Translations under genes and position numbers: made by a program
Source of the DNA: Mesorhizobium sp. B2-1-1
GTDB lineage: Bacteria; Pseudomonadota; Alphaproteobacteria; Rhizobiales; Rhizobiaceae
Direction of reading: 5' to 3'
Assembly: GCF_006442975.2 (NCBI RefSeq)
Contig: NZ_CP083954.1
Span: 4,719,501-4,783,500 of the forward strand
Length of the DNA stretch: 64,000 nt
The notes under the pieces: model-generated
Database searches by the model: none
Seen by the model: only the letters and a program-made list of their open reading frames with translations
Told to the model about the DNA's origin: nothing
Shown: in pieces, positions 6,856-15,172 of the stretch
How positions within the stretch are numbered: position 1 is the first letter of the stretch
How the letters are laid out: each line of letters begins with the position of its first letter

Positions 6856-9837
6856 GTGATTTCCTCCCAGTCCAATCGTCTCTCCACTGGCGGCCTCCTC
6901 GATCGTTCGTCACCGCTGAGCTTCCGCTTCGATGGCAAGACGTTCTTCGGCTTCGAGGGCGACACGCTGGCGTCGGCGCTGATCGCCAACGGCGTCAAGC
7001 TGGTCGGCCGCTCGTTCAAATACCACCGTCCGCGCGGCATTCTGACCGCTGGCTCGGAAGAGCCCAACGCGCTGGTCGAACTGCGCACCGGCGCACGCCG
7101 CGAGCCGAACACCAAGGCCACGACCGCCGAGCTCTATGAAGGGCTTGAGGCCGCCAGCCAGAACCGCTGGCCGTCGCTCCATTTCGACGTGATGTCGGTC
7201 AACCAGCTCTTCGCGCCGATCTTCGTCGCCGGCTTCTACTACAAGACCTTCATGTGGCCGGCGAAATTCTGGGAGGCGATCTACGAGCCGGCGATCCGCC
7301 GCGCCGCAGGCCTCGGCCGCGCCGCCGGCGCTGCCGATCCCGACCACTACGACAAGGCCTGGGCGCATTGCGACGTGCTGATCGCCGGCTCCGGCCCGAC
7401 CGGGCTTGCGGCGGCCCTTGCCGCCGGCCGCTCCGGCGCCCGCGTCATCCTGTGCGAAGAGGATTTTATTCCCGGCGGCCGCCTGCTCTCGGATGGCGGC
7501 ACGATCGACGGGCTGCCGGCAGCCGAGTGGCTGTCGCGAACCCTGGCGGAACTCGAGGCAATGCCCGATGTCCGCATCATGACCCGCACGACGCTGTTCG
7601 GCGTCTACGATGGCGGCACCTATGGCGCGATCGAGCGGGTCAACGACCATCTGCCCTCGCCGCCCGAGCATCAGGTGCGCCAGCGCATGTGGCGGATCGT
7701 GGCCAGGCGTTGCGTCGTCGCGGCCGGCGCCCTCGAGCGGCCGGTCGTCTTTGCCGGCAACGATACGCCCGGCGTGATGATGGCTTCGGCCATGCGGACC
7801 TATGTCGCGCGCTATGCCGCCGCGCCGGCAAAACGCATCGCGCTGTTCACCAACAATGAGGATGGCTGGCGCACGGTCGAGACAGTACTCGGCGCAGGCT
7901 TGCAGATTGCGGCGGTCATCGACGCACGGCCTGACGTCTCGCCCGCCCATCGTTCGCTCGCCTCGAAGAGCGGCTTCCCGGTGCTGCATGGCGCCGTCAG
8001 CCGTGCGGACGGCGGCAAGGACGGTGTGAGGAAAATCTCCGTCTCTCTCACCGGCGGCGCGCGAGCCGAAGTGGAAGCGGACGGGCTTGCCGTCTCCGGC
8101 GGCTGGAACCCGGCGGTCGGGCTCACCTCCTATCATCGCGGCCGGCCGAAATGGCGCGACGACATCGCCGCCTTCGTGCCCGACGGCGCGCCTCCCGGCA
8201 TGGTCGCCGCCGGTGCAGCCAATGGCTCGTTCGGTCTCGGCGCCTGCCTGGCGGGAGGGTTTGCAGCAGGCGCGGCGGCCGCGCTCGACGCCGGGCGCTG
8301 CGGCAAGGCCGGCACAGCGCCGACTGCCGATGACGAGGCGTTCTCGTTGACGCCGCTCTGGCATGTCGCCGGCAAGGGCAAGGCGTTCGTCGACCAGCAG
8401 CACGATGTCACAGCTTCCGACATCGAACTCGCACAGCGTGAGGGCTTTGAATCGGTCGAGCATCTGAAGCGCTACACGACGCTCGGCATGGCGACCGACC
8501 AGGGCAAGACCTCCAACGTCGCCGGCCTTGCCATCATGGCCGCGGTGTCGGGCAAGTCCATTCCCGAAACCGGCACGACGATCTACCGCCCGCCCTATGT
8601 GCCGGTCGCGATCGGCGCCTTTGCCGGCCATCACCGCGACGAGACTTTCCACGCCACAAGGCTAACGCCTTCGCACCACTGGGCCGCCGAACAGGGCGCC
8701 GTCTTCGTCGACACCGGCCTGTGGAAACGCGCGCAATGGTATCCGCGCGCGGGCGAGAAGGACTGGCTGGAATCCGTCACCCGCGAGGTCAAGGCGGTGC
8801 GTTCCGGCGTCGGCTTCTGCGATGTCTCGACGCTCGGCAAGATCGACGTGCACGGCCCCGATGCCGGCGCCTTCCTCGACCGCGTCTACATCAACACCTT
8901 CTCCAGCCTCGCCGTCGGCAAGGCACGCTACGGGCTGATGTTGCGCGAGGACGGGTTCGTCTACGACGACGGCACGACCTCGCGGCTGGCCGAGGATCAT
9001 TATTTCCTCACCACCACCACCGCCAAGGCCGGACTGGTGATGCAGCATCTCGAATTCTGCCGGCAGGTGCTGTTTCCCGAATTGGACGTGCAACTGACCT
9101 CGGTCTCCGACCAGTGGGCGCAATTCTCGATCGCCGGGCCGAAGACCCGAGATCTGCTGAAGGAGATCGTCGACCCGACAGAGGATCTGTCGAACGAGGG
9201 CTTCCCGTTCATGGGCGCGCGCGAAGTTGCGTTGCGCGGTGGCATCAAGGCACGGCTGTTTCGCATTTCCTTCTCCGGCGAAATGGCGTTCGAAATTTCG
9301 GTGCCGGCGCGCTATGGCGAGGCGCTCGTGCGCAATCTGATGCTGGCCGGCAAGCCGTTCGGCGTGACGCCATACGGCACCGAGGCTCTTGGCGTCATGC
9401 GCATCGAAAAGGGCCATGTCGCCGGACCGGAACTGAACGGCACGACCACGGCCGCCGACCTCGGCCTGGGCAAGATGATGTCGACCAAGAAGGATTTTGT
9501 GGGCCGCATCATGGCCGGGCGCGAGGCACTGGTCGCGCCGGACCGGCAGGTCGTCGTCGGCATCAAGCCGACCGACAAGGCGCGGCGGCTGCGCTCCGGC
9601 GCGCACATCGTTCCGAAGGGCCAGACGCCCGGACCTGATAACGACCAGGGCTATGTCACCTCAGTCTGCTTCTCGCCGACATCGGATCAATGGATCGGGC
9701 TTGCTCTCGTGGAACGTGGTCGCGAGCGTATCGGCGAGACCGTGCGCGCGCACGATCCGCTGCGCGCAGAGGAGTATGATGTCGAACTGTGCAATCCCGT
9801 CTTCTACGACCCGGATGGAGGGCGCCAGCGTGGCTGA
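6856..9837 (+). CDS. mgdC: N-methylglutamate dehydrogenase subunit C (sarcosine oxidase alpha-like)
   Basis: A 993-residue protein. Domains in order: an N-terminal ferredoxin-like fold without cluster cysteines (FEGDTLASALIANGV, about 35-50, then SFKYHRPRGI), an NAD/FAD fold (CDVLIAGSGPTGLAAALAAG near 171-190), and a C-terminal GcvT-like tetrahydrofolate domain from about residue 600 (FCDVSTLGKIDVHGP). The start is placed at GTG 6856 because this gives the usual SoxA N-terminus; the frame is open back to 6643, but that part reads through the repeat at 6695-6806. The ribosome site at 6856 is weak. The GcvT-like end should capture the released methylene group on H4F. Confidence 0.88.
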   Translation: MISSQSNRLSTGGLLDRSSPLSFRFDGKTFFGFEGDTLASALIANGVKLVGRSFKYHRPRGILTAGSEEPNALVELRTGARREPNTKATTAELYEGLEAASQNRWPSLHFDVMSVNQLFAPIFVAGFYYKTFMWPAKFWEAIYEPAIRRAAGLGRAAGAADPDHYDKAWAHCDVLIAGSGPTGLAAALAAGRSGARVILCEEDFIPGGRLLSDGGTIDGLPAAEWLSRTLAELEAMPDVRIMTRTTLFGVYDGGTYGAIERVNDHLPSPPEHQVRQRMWRIVARRCVVAAGALERPVVFAGNDTPGVMMASAMRTYVARYAAAPAKRIALFTNNEDGWRTVETVLGAGLQIAAVIDARPDVSPAHRSLASKSGFPVLHGAVSRADGGKDGVRKISVSLTGGARAEVEADGLAVSGGWNPAVGLTSYHRGRPKWRDDIAAFVPDGAPPGMVAAGAANGSFGLGACLAGGFAAGAAAALDAGRCGKAGTAPTADDEAFSLTPLWHVAGKGKAFVDQQHDVTASDIELAQREGFESVEHLKRYTTLGMATDQGKTSNVAGLAIMAAVSGKSIPETGTTIYRPPYVPVAIGAFAGHHRDETFHATRLTPSHHWAAEQGAVFVDTGLWKRAQWYPRAGEKDWLESVTREVKAVRSGVGFCDVSTLGKIDVHGPDAGAFLDRVYINTFSSLAVGKARYGLMLREDGFVYDDGTTSRLAEDHYFLTTTTAKAGLVMQHLEFCRQVLFPELDVQLTSVSDQWAQFSIAGPKTRDLLKEIVDPTEDLSNEGFPFMGAREVALRGGIKARLFRISFSGEMAFEISVPARYGEALVRNLMLAGKPFGVTPYGTEALGVMRIEKGHVAGPELNGTTTAADLGLGKMMSTKKDFVGRIMAGREALVAPDRQVVVGIKPTDKARRLRSGAHIVPKGQTPGPDNDQGYVTSVCFSPTSDQWIGLALVERGRERIGETVRAHDPLRAEEYDVELCNPVFYDPDGGRQRG

Positions 9838-10456
9838 ATTTACCTGGGATGCGCGCAGCCCTCTCGACCGCACGCTGGTCGTCGGTCCGCATGGCGCGCA
9901 GGGCGATACCGGCGTTTCGCTGACCGAGATCCGCAATTTCGACCTCGTGCAAGTGATGGCACGCCGCGGCAAGGCGGGTGACCTGGCCAGGGCTGCGACG
10001 GCGTGTTTCGGCATTGCCGGTCCGGATGCGCCCAAGGCGGTGCGGATTGCGGACGCCACGCTGATCTGGTCCGGGCCGGATCAGTTTTTCGTGCTGTCGA
10101 AGAGTGGCAAGCACGGGATGAAGGCGCTTGCTCCTCTGCTTGCCGGATCGGCTTCGCTGTCTGACCAGTCGCATGCGCGGGCGCTGATCAGCATCTCCGG
10201 TGACAAGGCGCGGGCGATGTTGGCCAAGCTTTCATCGCTCGATCTGCATGCCAGTGTGTTCGCGGTCGGCTCTGCCGCCGCAACCTCGATGGATCACACC
10301 AGCGTCTCGCTCTGGCGTGGGAATGATCGGGCGGACGGACAGCCGATGTTCAACGCTCTGGTCTTCGCGACCTTTGCCGAGAGCCTGTGGCACACGATGC
10401 TCGATGCGGCGGCGGAATATGGTGTGGATATCAGCCATTCCGAGGAAGTGACGTAG
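9830..10456 (+). CDS. mgdD: N-methylglutamate dehydrogenase subunit D (sarcosine oxidase gamma-like)
   Basis: A 208-residue SoxG-like subunit, the last gene of the mgs-gmaS-mgd operon. It overlaps the mgdC stop. GTG at 9830 is preferred because GGAGGG sits 7 bases upstream; an in-frame ATG at 9815 would add five residues. The sequence is related to the GcvT/YgfZ fold (ARALISISGDKARAMLAKL, about 118-136), as is usual for gamma subunits, and has no catalytic residues of its own that I can identify. Confidence 0.86.
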   Translation: MAEFTWDARSPLDRTLVVGPHGAQGDTGVSLTEIRNFDLVQVMARRGKAGDLARAATACFGIAGPDAPKAVRIADATLIWSGPDQFFVLSKSGKHGMKALAPLLAGSASLSDQSHARALISISGDKARAMLAKLSSLDLHASVFAVGSAAATSMDHTSVSLWRGNDRADGQPMFNALVFATFAESLWHTMLDAAAEYGVDISHSEEVT

Positions 10457-10469
10457 CCTTGCGCGCGCC

Positions 10470-10662
10470 CTTCCCTTCTCCCCTTGTAGGAGAAGGTGGC
10501 CGCGCGGAGCGAGGTCGGATGAGCGGTGCTCCAGCTTGGCAATGACGGCACTCCGTCACCCACCCCCTCAACCGTCTCGGCGCTGCGCACTGATCCACCG
10601 CCCTGGGGCGAGCCACGGATCTCGCCCCGTCCTTCAGACCCCACAAGGGGAGAAGGAAGAAC
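10470..10662. repeat. Composite intergenic repeat after the methylamine operon
   Basis: This fills most of the 307-base gap between mgdD and the DUF1989-GcvT gene. The left end reads TTCTCCCCTTGTAGGAGAAG and the right end CCCCACAAGGGGAGAAGGAAG, so the ends can pair with each other and each can form its own hairpin. The interior contains the GCCGCGCGGAGCGAGGTCGG string typical of rhizobial intergenic repeats. It may act as a transcript end or stabiliser. No gene was seen here; bases 10663-10763 hold only the presumed leader of the next gene. Confidence 0.7.
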
Positions 10663-10763
10663 CCAGTCCACCACCGCCTTGCCAAACCCACCCGCACTGC
10701 TATTCTTGCTGCTAAAATAATTTCACACACAGGCAAACTTGTTTCTCGAACCGCAAGGCTGAG

Positions 10764-13133
10764 ATGAGCCAGTCGCCCTACCCTGCCGTCGCATCCGGGC
10801 CACCCCGGCCGAGCCTGATCCTGCGGCCCGGCCAGATCGCGCTGCCGCCGGGCATGGAGCGCTATACGGTCCAAGGCAATGGTGCGGTGCTGATCGAGGC
10901 CGAGGCCGGCGACACGATCACGGTGCGCAATGCCGAGGGCGGCCAGGCTTGCGAACTGCTGGCGTGGGATGGCACCGGTGCGACCGATCCCTCCATCCTC
11001 GGGGAAAACTCCAACAGCAATGCCGCCGGCATCAAGGCGCTGCTTGCCGAGGGCGATGACAGCCTCGCGTCCCTGCGGCGCGGGCTCGCACGCCGGCAGG
11101 TGCGGCTCGACCAGGCCAAGGCGGTGCGCGTGTTCGGCGGCGCCACGCCGGCCGGCACCGAACAAGCTTTCACCGTCGTGCGCGACGGCTCGGTGGTGAT
11201 TGCCGCGCCCGGCGGGCCGATGCTGGTCGACGGCCATGATACGGCGACGCCGCTTGCCGTGATCGTGCGGCGTGCCACCATCCGTCCGGCGGCGAAGTCG
11301 CTATTGGCCGACCCGCTCGCCGATCCGGTGCTCGATTTGCGCGTCCATTCGGCGACGGCGGAATCCTACTTCGTCAAAGCCGGCGACTATCTGCAGATCA
11401 TCGACGTCGACGGGCGCCAATGCACCGACTTCCAGTGCTTTTCGGCGCGCAAGCTGGACAAGGGGCTCGACCATCCGCTCGATGTGACGACGACACGCAC
11501 GCTGATGGGCGCGAGCTATCCGATGCCGGGGCTGCACTCGAAATATTACAACCAGGACATGGAGCCGCTGGTCGAAGTGGTGCAGGACACATGCGGCCGG
11601 CACGACGCCTTCGCGCTCGCATGCGCCGCCAAATATTACGATGACATCGGCTATCCCGGCCATGCCAACTGCTCGGAGAACTTCAACCGCGCGCTGTCGG
11701 ACAAGGGCGTCACACCACGCGCCGGCTGGATGGCTATCAATTTCTTCTTCAACACGGCAATCGACGCGCATGGCGTCATGGTCTCCGACGAGCCATGGTC
11801 GCGGCCCGGCGACTATGTGCTGCTGCGGGCCCTGACCGACATCGTCTGCGTGTCCTCCGCCTGCCCCGACGATACGACGCCGGCCAATGGCTGGGACCTG
11901 ACCGACATCCATGTGCGCACCTATTCCGGCCAGCACAAATTCTCGCGTGCGATCGCCAGACGCATGACGCCCGATTCGGAACCGAAAATGACCCGCGAGA
12001 CCTCCTTTCATTCGAGCTTTGCCAAGCACACCCGCGACTTCGTCGAGTACAGGGGCTATTGGCTGGCCAACTCCTTCGCCAGGGAAGGCGCGATCGCCGA
12101 ATACTGGGCCTGCCGGCAGGACGCCGTGATCATGGACCTGTCGCCGCTGCGCAAATTCGAGGTCACCGGCCCGGATTCCGAAGCGCTGCTGCAGTACACG
12201 CTGACCCGCGACGTCAAGAAGCTCGGCGTCGGCCAGGTCGTCTATTCCGCCATGTGCTACGAGCATGGCGGCATGATCGACGACGGCACGCTGCTCAGGC
12301 TCGGCAAGGACAATTTCCGCTGGGTCGGCGGCGACGATCTGTCCGGCGAATGGCTGCGCGAGACGGCGACAAAGCTCGGTCTCAACGTGCTGGTACGCTC
12401 GTCCACCGACCAGATGCACAATATCGCCGTGCAGGGGCCGAAGAGCCGCGATATCCTGAGGAAGGTGATCTGGACCTCGCCGCTGCAGCCGTCGATCGAG
12501 GAACTGGAATGGTTCCGCTTCGCCGTCGCGCGCATCGGCGGCGGCAATGGCGTTCCGGTCGTCGTCTCGCGCACCGGCTATACCGGTGAACTCGGCTACG
12601 AGATCTGGTGTCATCCGCGCGACGCCGAAAAGGTCTTCGACGCGATCTGGGCCGCCGGCCAGCCGCATGGATTGAAGCCGATGGGCCTGCAGGCGCTGGA
12701 CATGGTGCGCATCGAGGCCGGGCTGATCTTCGCCGGTTACGAGTTCTCCGACCAGACCGACCCGTTCGAGGCCGGCATCGGCTTCACCGTGCCGCTGAAG
12801 TCCAAGACCGACGACTTCATCGGCCGCGAGGCGCTGATCCGGCGCAAGGAGAACCCGCAGAACAAACTGGTCGGGCTCGACATCGATGCCAACGTCGCGG
12901 TCGGCCATGGCGATTGCGTGCATGTCGGCCGCGCCCAGATCGGGGTCGTCACGTCGGGCATGCGCTCGCCGGTGCTGAACAAGACCATCGCGCTGGCGCG
13001 GCTCGATGTCACCCACGCCGCCATCGGCGCGCGAGTTGAAATCGGCAAGCTCGACGGCCACGCCAAGCGGCTGCCGGCGCGAGTCGTGGCCTTCGCCCAT
13101 TACGATCCGCAGAAGACCAGGCCGCGTTCCTGA
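10764..13133 (+). CDS. DUF1989 domain fused to GcvT-type aminomethyltransferase
   Basis: A 789-residue protein with two parts. Residues about 20-395 hold urea-carboxylase-associated (DUF1989) sequence, clearest from DLRVHSATAESYFVKAGDY (about 190) to the CSENFNRAL and SDEPWSRPGDYV segments, with several cysteines and histidines that could bind metal. Residues about 430-785 form a GcvT-like tetrahydrofolate domain (DLSPLRKFEVTGP; RTGYTGELGYEIWCHP). Such fusions are known beside methylated-amine and betaine degradation genes, where they are thought to move a methyl or aminomethyl group to H4F. Following the mgd operon, it probably handles a related methylated amine. The substrate is not known. 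The ATG at 10764 is the only good start. Confidence 0.8.
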   Translation: MSQSPYPAVASGPPRPSLILRPGQIALPPGMERYTVQGNGAVLIEAEAGDTITVRNAEGGQACELLAWDGTGATDPSILGENSNSNAAGIKALLAEGDDSLASLRRGLARRQVRLDQAKAVRVFGGATPAGTEQAFTVVRDGSVVIAAPGGPMLVDGHDTATPLAVIVRRATIRPAAKSLLADPLADPVLDLRVHSATAESYFVKAGDYLQIIDVDGRQCTDFQCFSARKLDKGLDHPLDVTTTRTLMGASYPMPGLHSKYYNQDMEPLVEVVQDTCGRHDAFALACAAKYYDDIGYPGHANCSENFNRALSDKGVTPRAGWMAINFFFNTAIDAHGVMVSDEPWSRPGDYVLLRALTDIVCVSSACPDDTTPANGWDLTDIHVRTYSGQHKFSRAIARRMTPDSEPKMTRETSFHSSFAKHTRDFVEYRGYWLANSFAREGAIAEYWACRQDAVIMDLSPLRKFEVTGPDSEALLQYTLTRDVKKLGVGQVVYSAMCYEHGGMIDDGTLLRLGKDNFRWVGGDDLSGEWLRETATKLGLNVLVRSSTDQMHNIAVQGPKSRDILRKVIWTSPLQPSIEELEWFRFAVARIGGGNGVPVVVSRTGYTGELGYEIWCHPRDAEKVFDAIWAAGQPHGLKPMGLQALDMVRIEAGLIFAGYEFSDQTDPFEAGIGFTVPLKSKTDDFIGREALIRRKENPQNKLVGLDIDANVAVGHGDCVHVGRAQIGVVTSGMRSPVLNKTIALARLDVTHAAIGARVEIGKLDGHAKRLPARVVAFAHYDPQKTRPRS

Positions 13134-13384
13134 CCGCGGCCTTCCGGGCATACGGGATTGCCCGTCGGCGGCGCCGCGGGGCACATTTGTGCGCCCGCCC
13201 GCAAGCGTGATGTGCACGGCGCGACAAAACGCTTGACGTGAAAGCGCGCCGGATCAATCTTCACTCCTAAGAAAAAAATACGACTGAGTGGAAACACTGA
13301 AGTCGCGGCGATATTGGCCGGGAGCAAGCTTCGCACAGCCGAGGCGTCGCCGGCGGGGAACATCAAAAAGGGGAATTCACCGAC

Positions 13385-15094
13385 ATGAGCACCATAAGCA
13401 CGGTCCTGGACCAGCCTGCCGAAAGCAAGCTGCTCAGGCATATCGACTGGCGCGGCGCCTTCTGGGTGGCGAGCGGCGTTCCAGCCCTTGTCCTGTTCTC
13501 GATCGGCGGCATTGCCGGCACGACCGGGACGCTCGCTTTCCTGATCTGGACGGTGTCCATGGTCATGGGCTTCCTGCAATCCTTCACCTATGCCGAGATC
13601 GCCGGCCTGTTCCCGAACAAATCGGGCGGCGCCTCGATCTACGGCGCCACCGCCTGGCTGCGCTACTCCAAGTTCATCGCGCCCTTGTCGGTGTGGTGCA
13701 ACTGGTTTGCCTGGTCGCCGGTGCTCTCGCTTGGCTGCTCGATCGCCGCCGCCTATATCCTCAATGCGCTGGCGCCGGTGCCGATCTTTACCGACACGTC
13801 GCCCGAGGTCGCCGCCTATATCGCGGCACATGCCGGAACGAGCGCCGGCGACGCCATTACCGCAGTGACCGCGGCGGCGACTCCGGCGATCCGCATGTGG
13901 TCGGCGTTCAGCCACACACTGGGTCCGGTGTCCTTCACCTTCAACGCCACCTTCTTCATCGGCGCCGTGCTGATGCTGATGATCTTCTCGATCCAGCATC
14001 GCGGTATCCTGGGCACCGCCAATGTGCAGAAATATATCGGCCTGCTGGTCATCGTCCCGATGCTGATCGTCGGCGTCGTGCCGATCTTCACCGGCCAGAT
14101 CAACTGGGCCAATTTCTCGCCGCTGGTTCCCTTGGCCGCCGCCTATGCGCCAGAGCCCGGCGCCTGGAACATCGCCGGCTGGACGCTGGTGCTCGGCGGC
14201 ATGTTCATCGCCGCCTGGTCGACCTACGGCTTCGAGACCGCCGTCTGCTACACCTCCGAGTTCAAGAACCCGGGCACCGATACCTTCAAGGCCATCTTCT
14301 ATTCCGGCCTGCTCTGCATGCTGCTGTTCATCCTGGTGCCGTTCACCTTCCAGGGCGTGCTCGGCCTCAACGGCATGCTGGCGACGCCGATCGTCGACGG
14401 CTCAGGCGTGGCGGATGCTCTCGCCGGCATGGTCGGCGGCGGCGGACTTATCCACAGCCTGCTGGTGATGCTGATGATCCTGGCGCTGGTGCTGTGCATC
14501 ATGACGGCTATGGCCGGCTCCTCGCGCACGCTCTACCAGGGCTCCGTCGACGGCTGGCTGCCGCGCTACCTCAGCCACGTCAACGAGCATGGCGCGCCGA
14601 CGCGGGCGATGTGGACCGATCTGTGCTTCAACCTGATCGTGCTGGCGATCGCCTCGGCCGACGCGACAAGCTTCTTCTTCATCCTCGCCGTATCCAATTG
14701 CGGCTACATCATCTTCAACTTCCTCAACCTCAATGCCGGCTGGATCCATCGCATCGACAACGGCCATATCGCGCGGCCGTGGAAGGCCCCGAGCTGGCTG
14801 CTCGGCGTCGGAGCGATCTTCGCCTATGTCAACGCGATCTTCATGGGCGCCGGCGCCAAGGTGTGGAATCCGATGGCGCTGTGGGCCGGGCTGATCACCG
14901 CGGCGCTGATCATCCCGGTGTTCTGCTTCCGCCATTACATCCAGGACGGCGGCAAGTTCCCCGACCACATGCTGGCCGACCTCGGCATGGCGGGAGCGGA
15001 CCTCTCGGTGAAAAAGGCGGGCATGCTGCCCTATCTGACGCTGGTCGCCGGCGTGGCGGTAATGCTGATCGCCAACTGGTTTTTCGTCATCTGA
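13385..15094 (+). CDS. APC-family amino acid/amine permease
   Basis: A 569-residue integral membrane protein with about 12 hydrophobic segments. The first contains FSIGGIAGTTGTLAF and the second runs into SFTYAEIAGLFPNKSGGASIYG, the consensus of the amino acid-polyamine-organocation superfamily (unwound helix 1, then FPxxGG). AAGGGG upstream of the ATG serves as the ribosome site. Its position after the methylamine and GcvT genes suggests uptake of an amine or methylated amino compound, but the family cannot show the substrate. A strong hairpin at 15141-15164 follows the gene. Confidence 0.82.
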   Translation: MSTISTVLDQPAESKLLRHIDWRGAFWVASGVPALVLFSIGGIAGTTGTLAFLIWTVSMVMGFLQSFTYAEIAGLFPNKSGGASIYGATAWLRYSKFIAPLSVWCNWFAWSPVLSLGCSIAAAYILNALAPVPIFTDTSPEVAAYIAAHAGTSAGDAITAVTAAATPAIRMWSAFSHTLGPVSFTFNATFFIGAVLMLMIFSIQHRGILGTANVQKYIGLLVIVPMLIVGVVPIFTGQINWANFSPLVPLAAAYAPEPGAWNIAGWTLVLGGMFIAAWSTYGFETAVCYTSEFKNPGTDTFKAIFYSGLLCMLLFILVPFTFQGVLGLNGMLATPIVDGSGVADALAGMVGGGGLIHSLLVMLMILALVLCIMTAMAGSSRTLYQGSVDGWLPRYLSHVNEHGAPTRAMWTDLCFNLIVLAIASADATSFFFILAVSNCGYIIFNFLNLNAGWIHRIDNGHIARPWKAPSWLLGVGAIFAYVNAIFMGAGAKVWNPMALWAGLITAALIIPVFCFRHYIQDGGKFPDHMLADLGMAGADLSVKKAGMLPYLTLVAGVAVMLIANWFFVI

Positions 15095-15140
15095 TTTGCC
15101 TGACGGGCAAGCGGCCTTCGGCTCCGCAAGAACAGAAATT

Positions 15141-15164
15141 GGCCGGTCTCAAATGAGACCGGCC
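15141..15164. terminator. Bidirectional hairpin between convergent genes
   Basis: A perfect 10-base-pair stem, GGCCGGTCTC with GAGACCGGCC, and a four-base AAAT loop. It lies 46 bases after the permease stop and 8 bases before the end of the convergent RND gene. The flanking T/A runs are short (GATTTCG on the plus side, AATTTC on the minus side), so it may terminate both transcripts imperfectly. Confidence 0.7.
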
Positions 15165-15172
15165 GATTTCGT

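Noticed and set aside
6910-8652. A 580-residue open frame on the minus strand
   Set aside because: It lies wholly opposite mgdC and reads as arginine-, alanine- and glycine-rich sequence without family motifs; it is a GC-driven shadow of the real gene.
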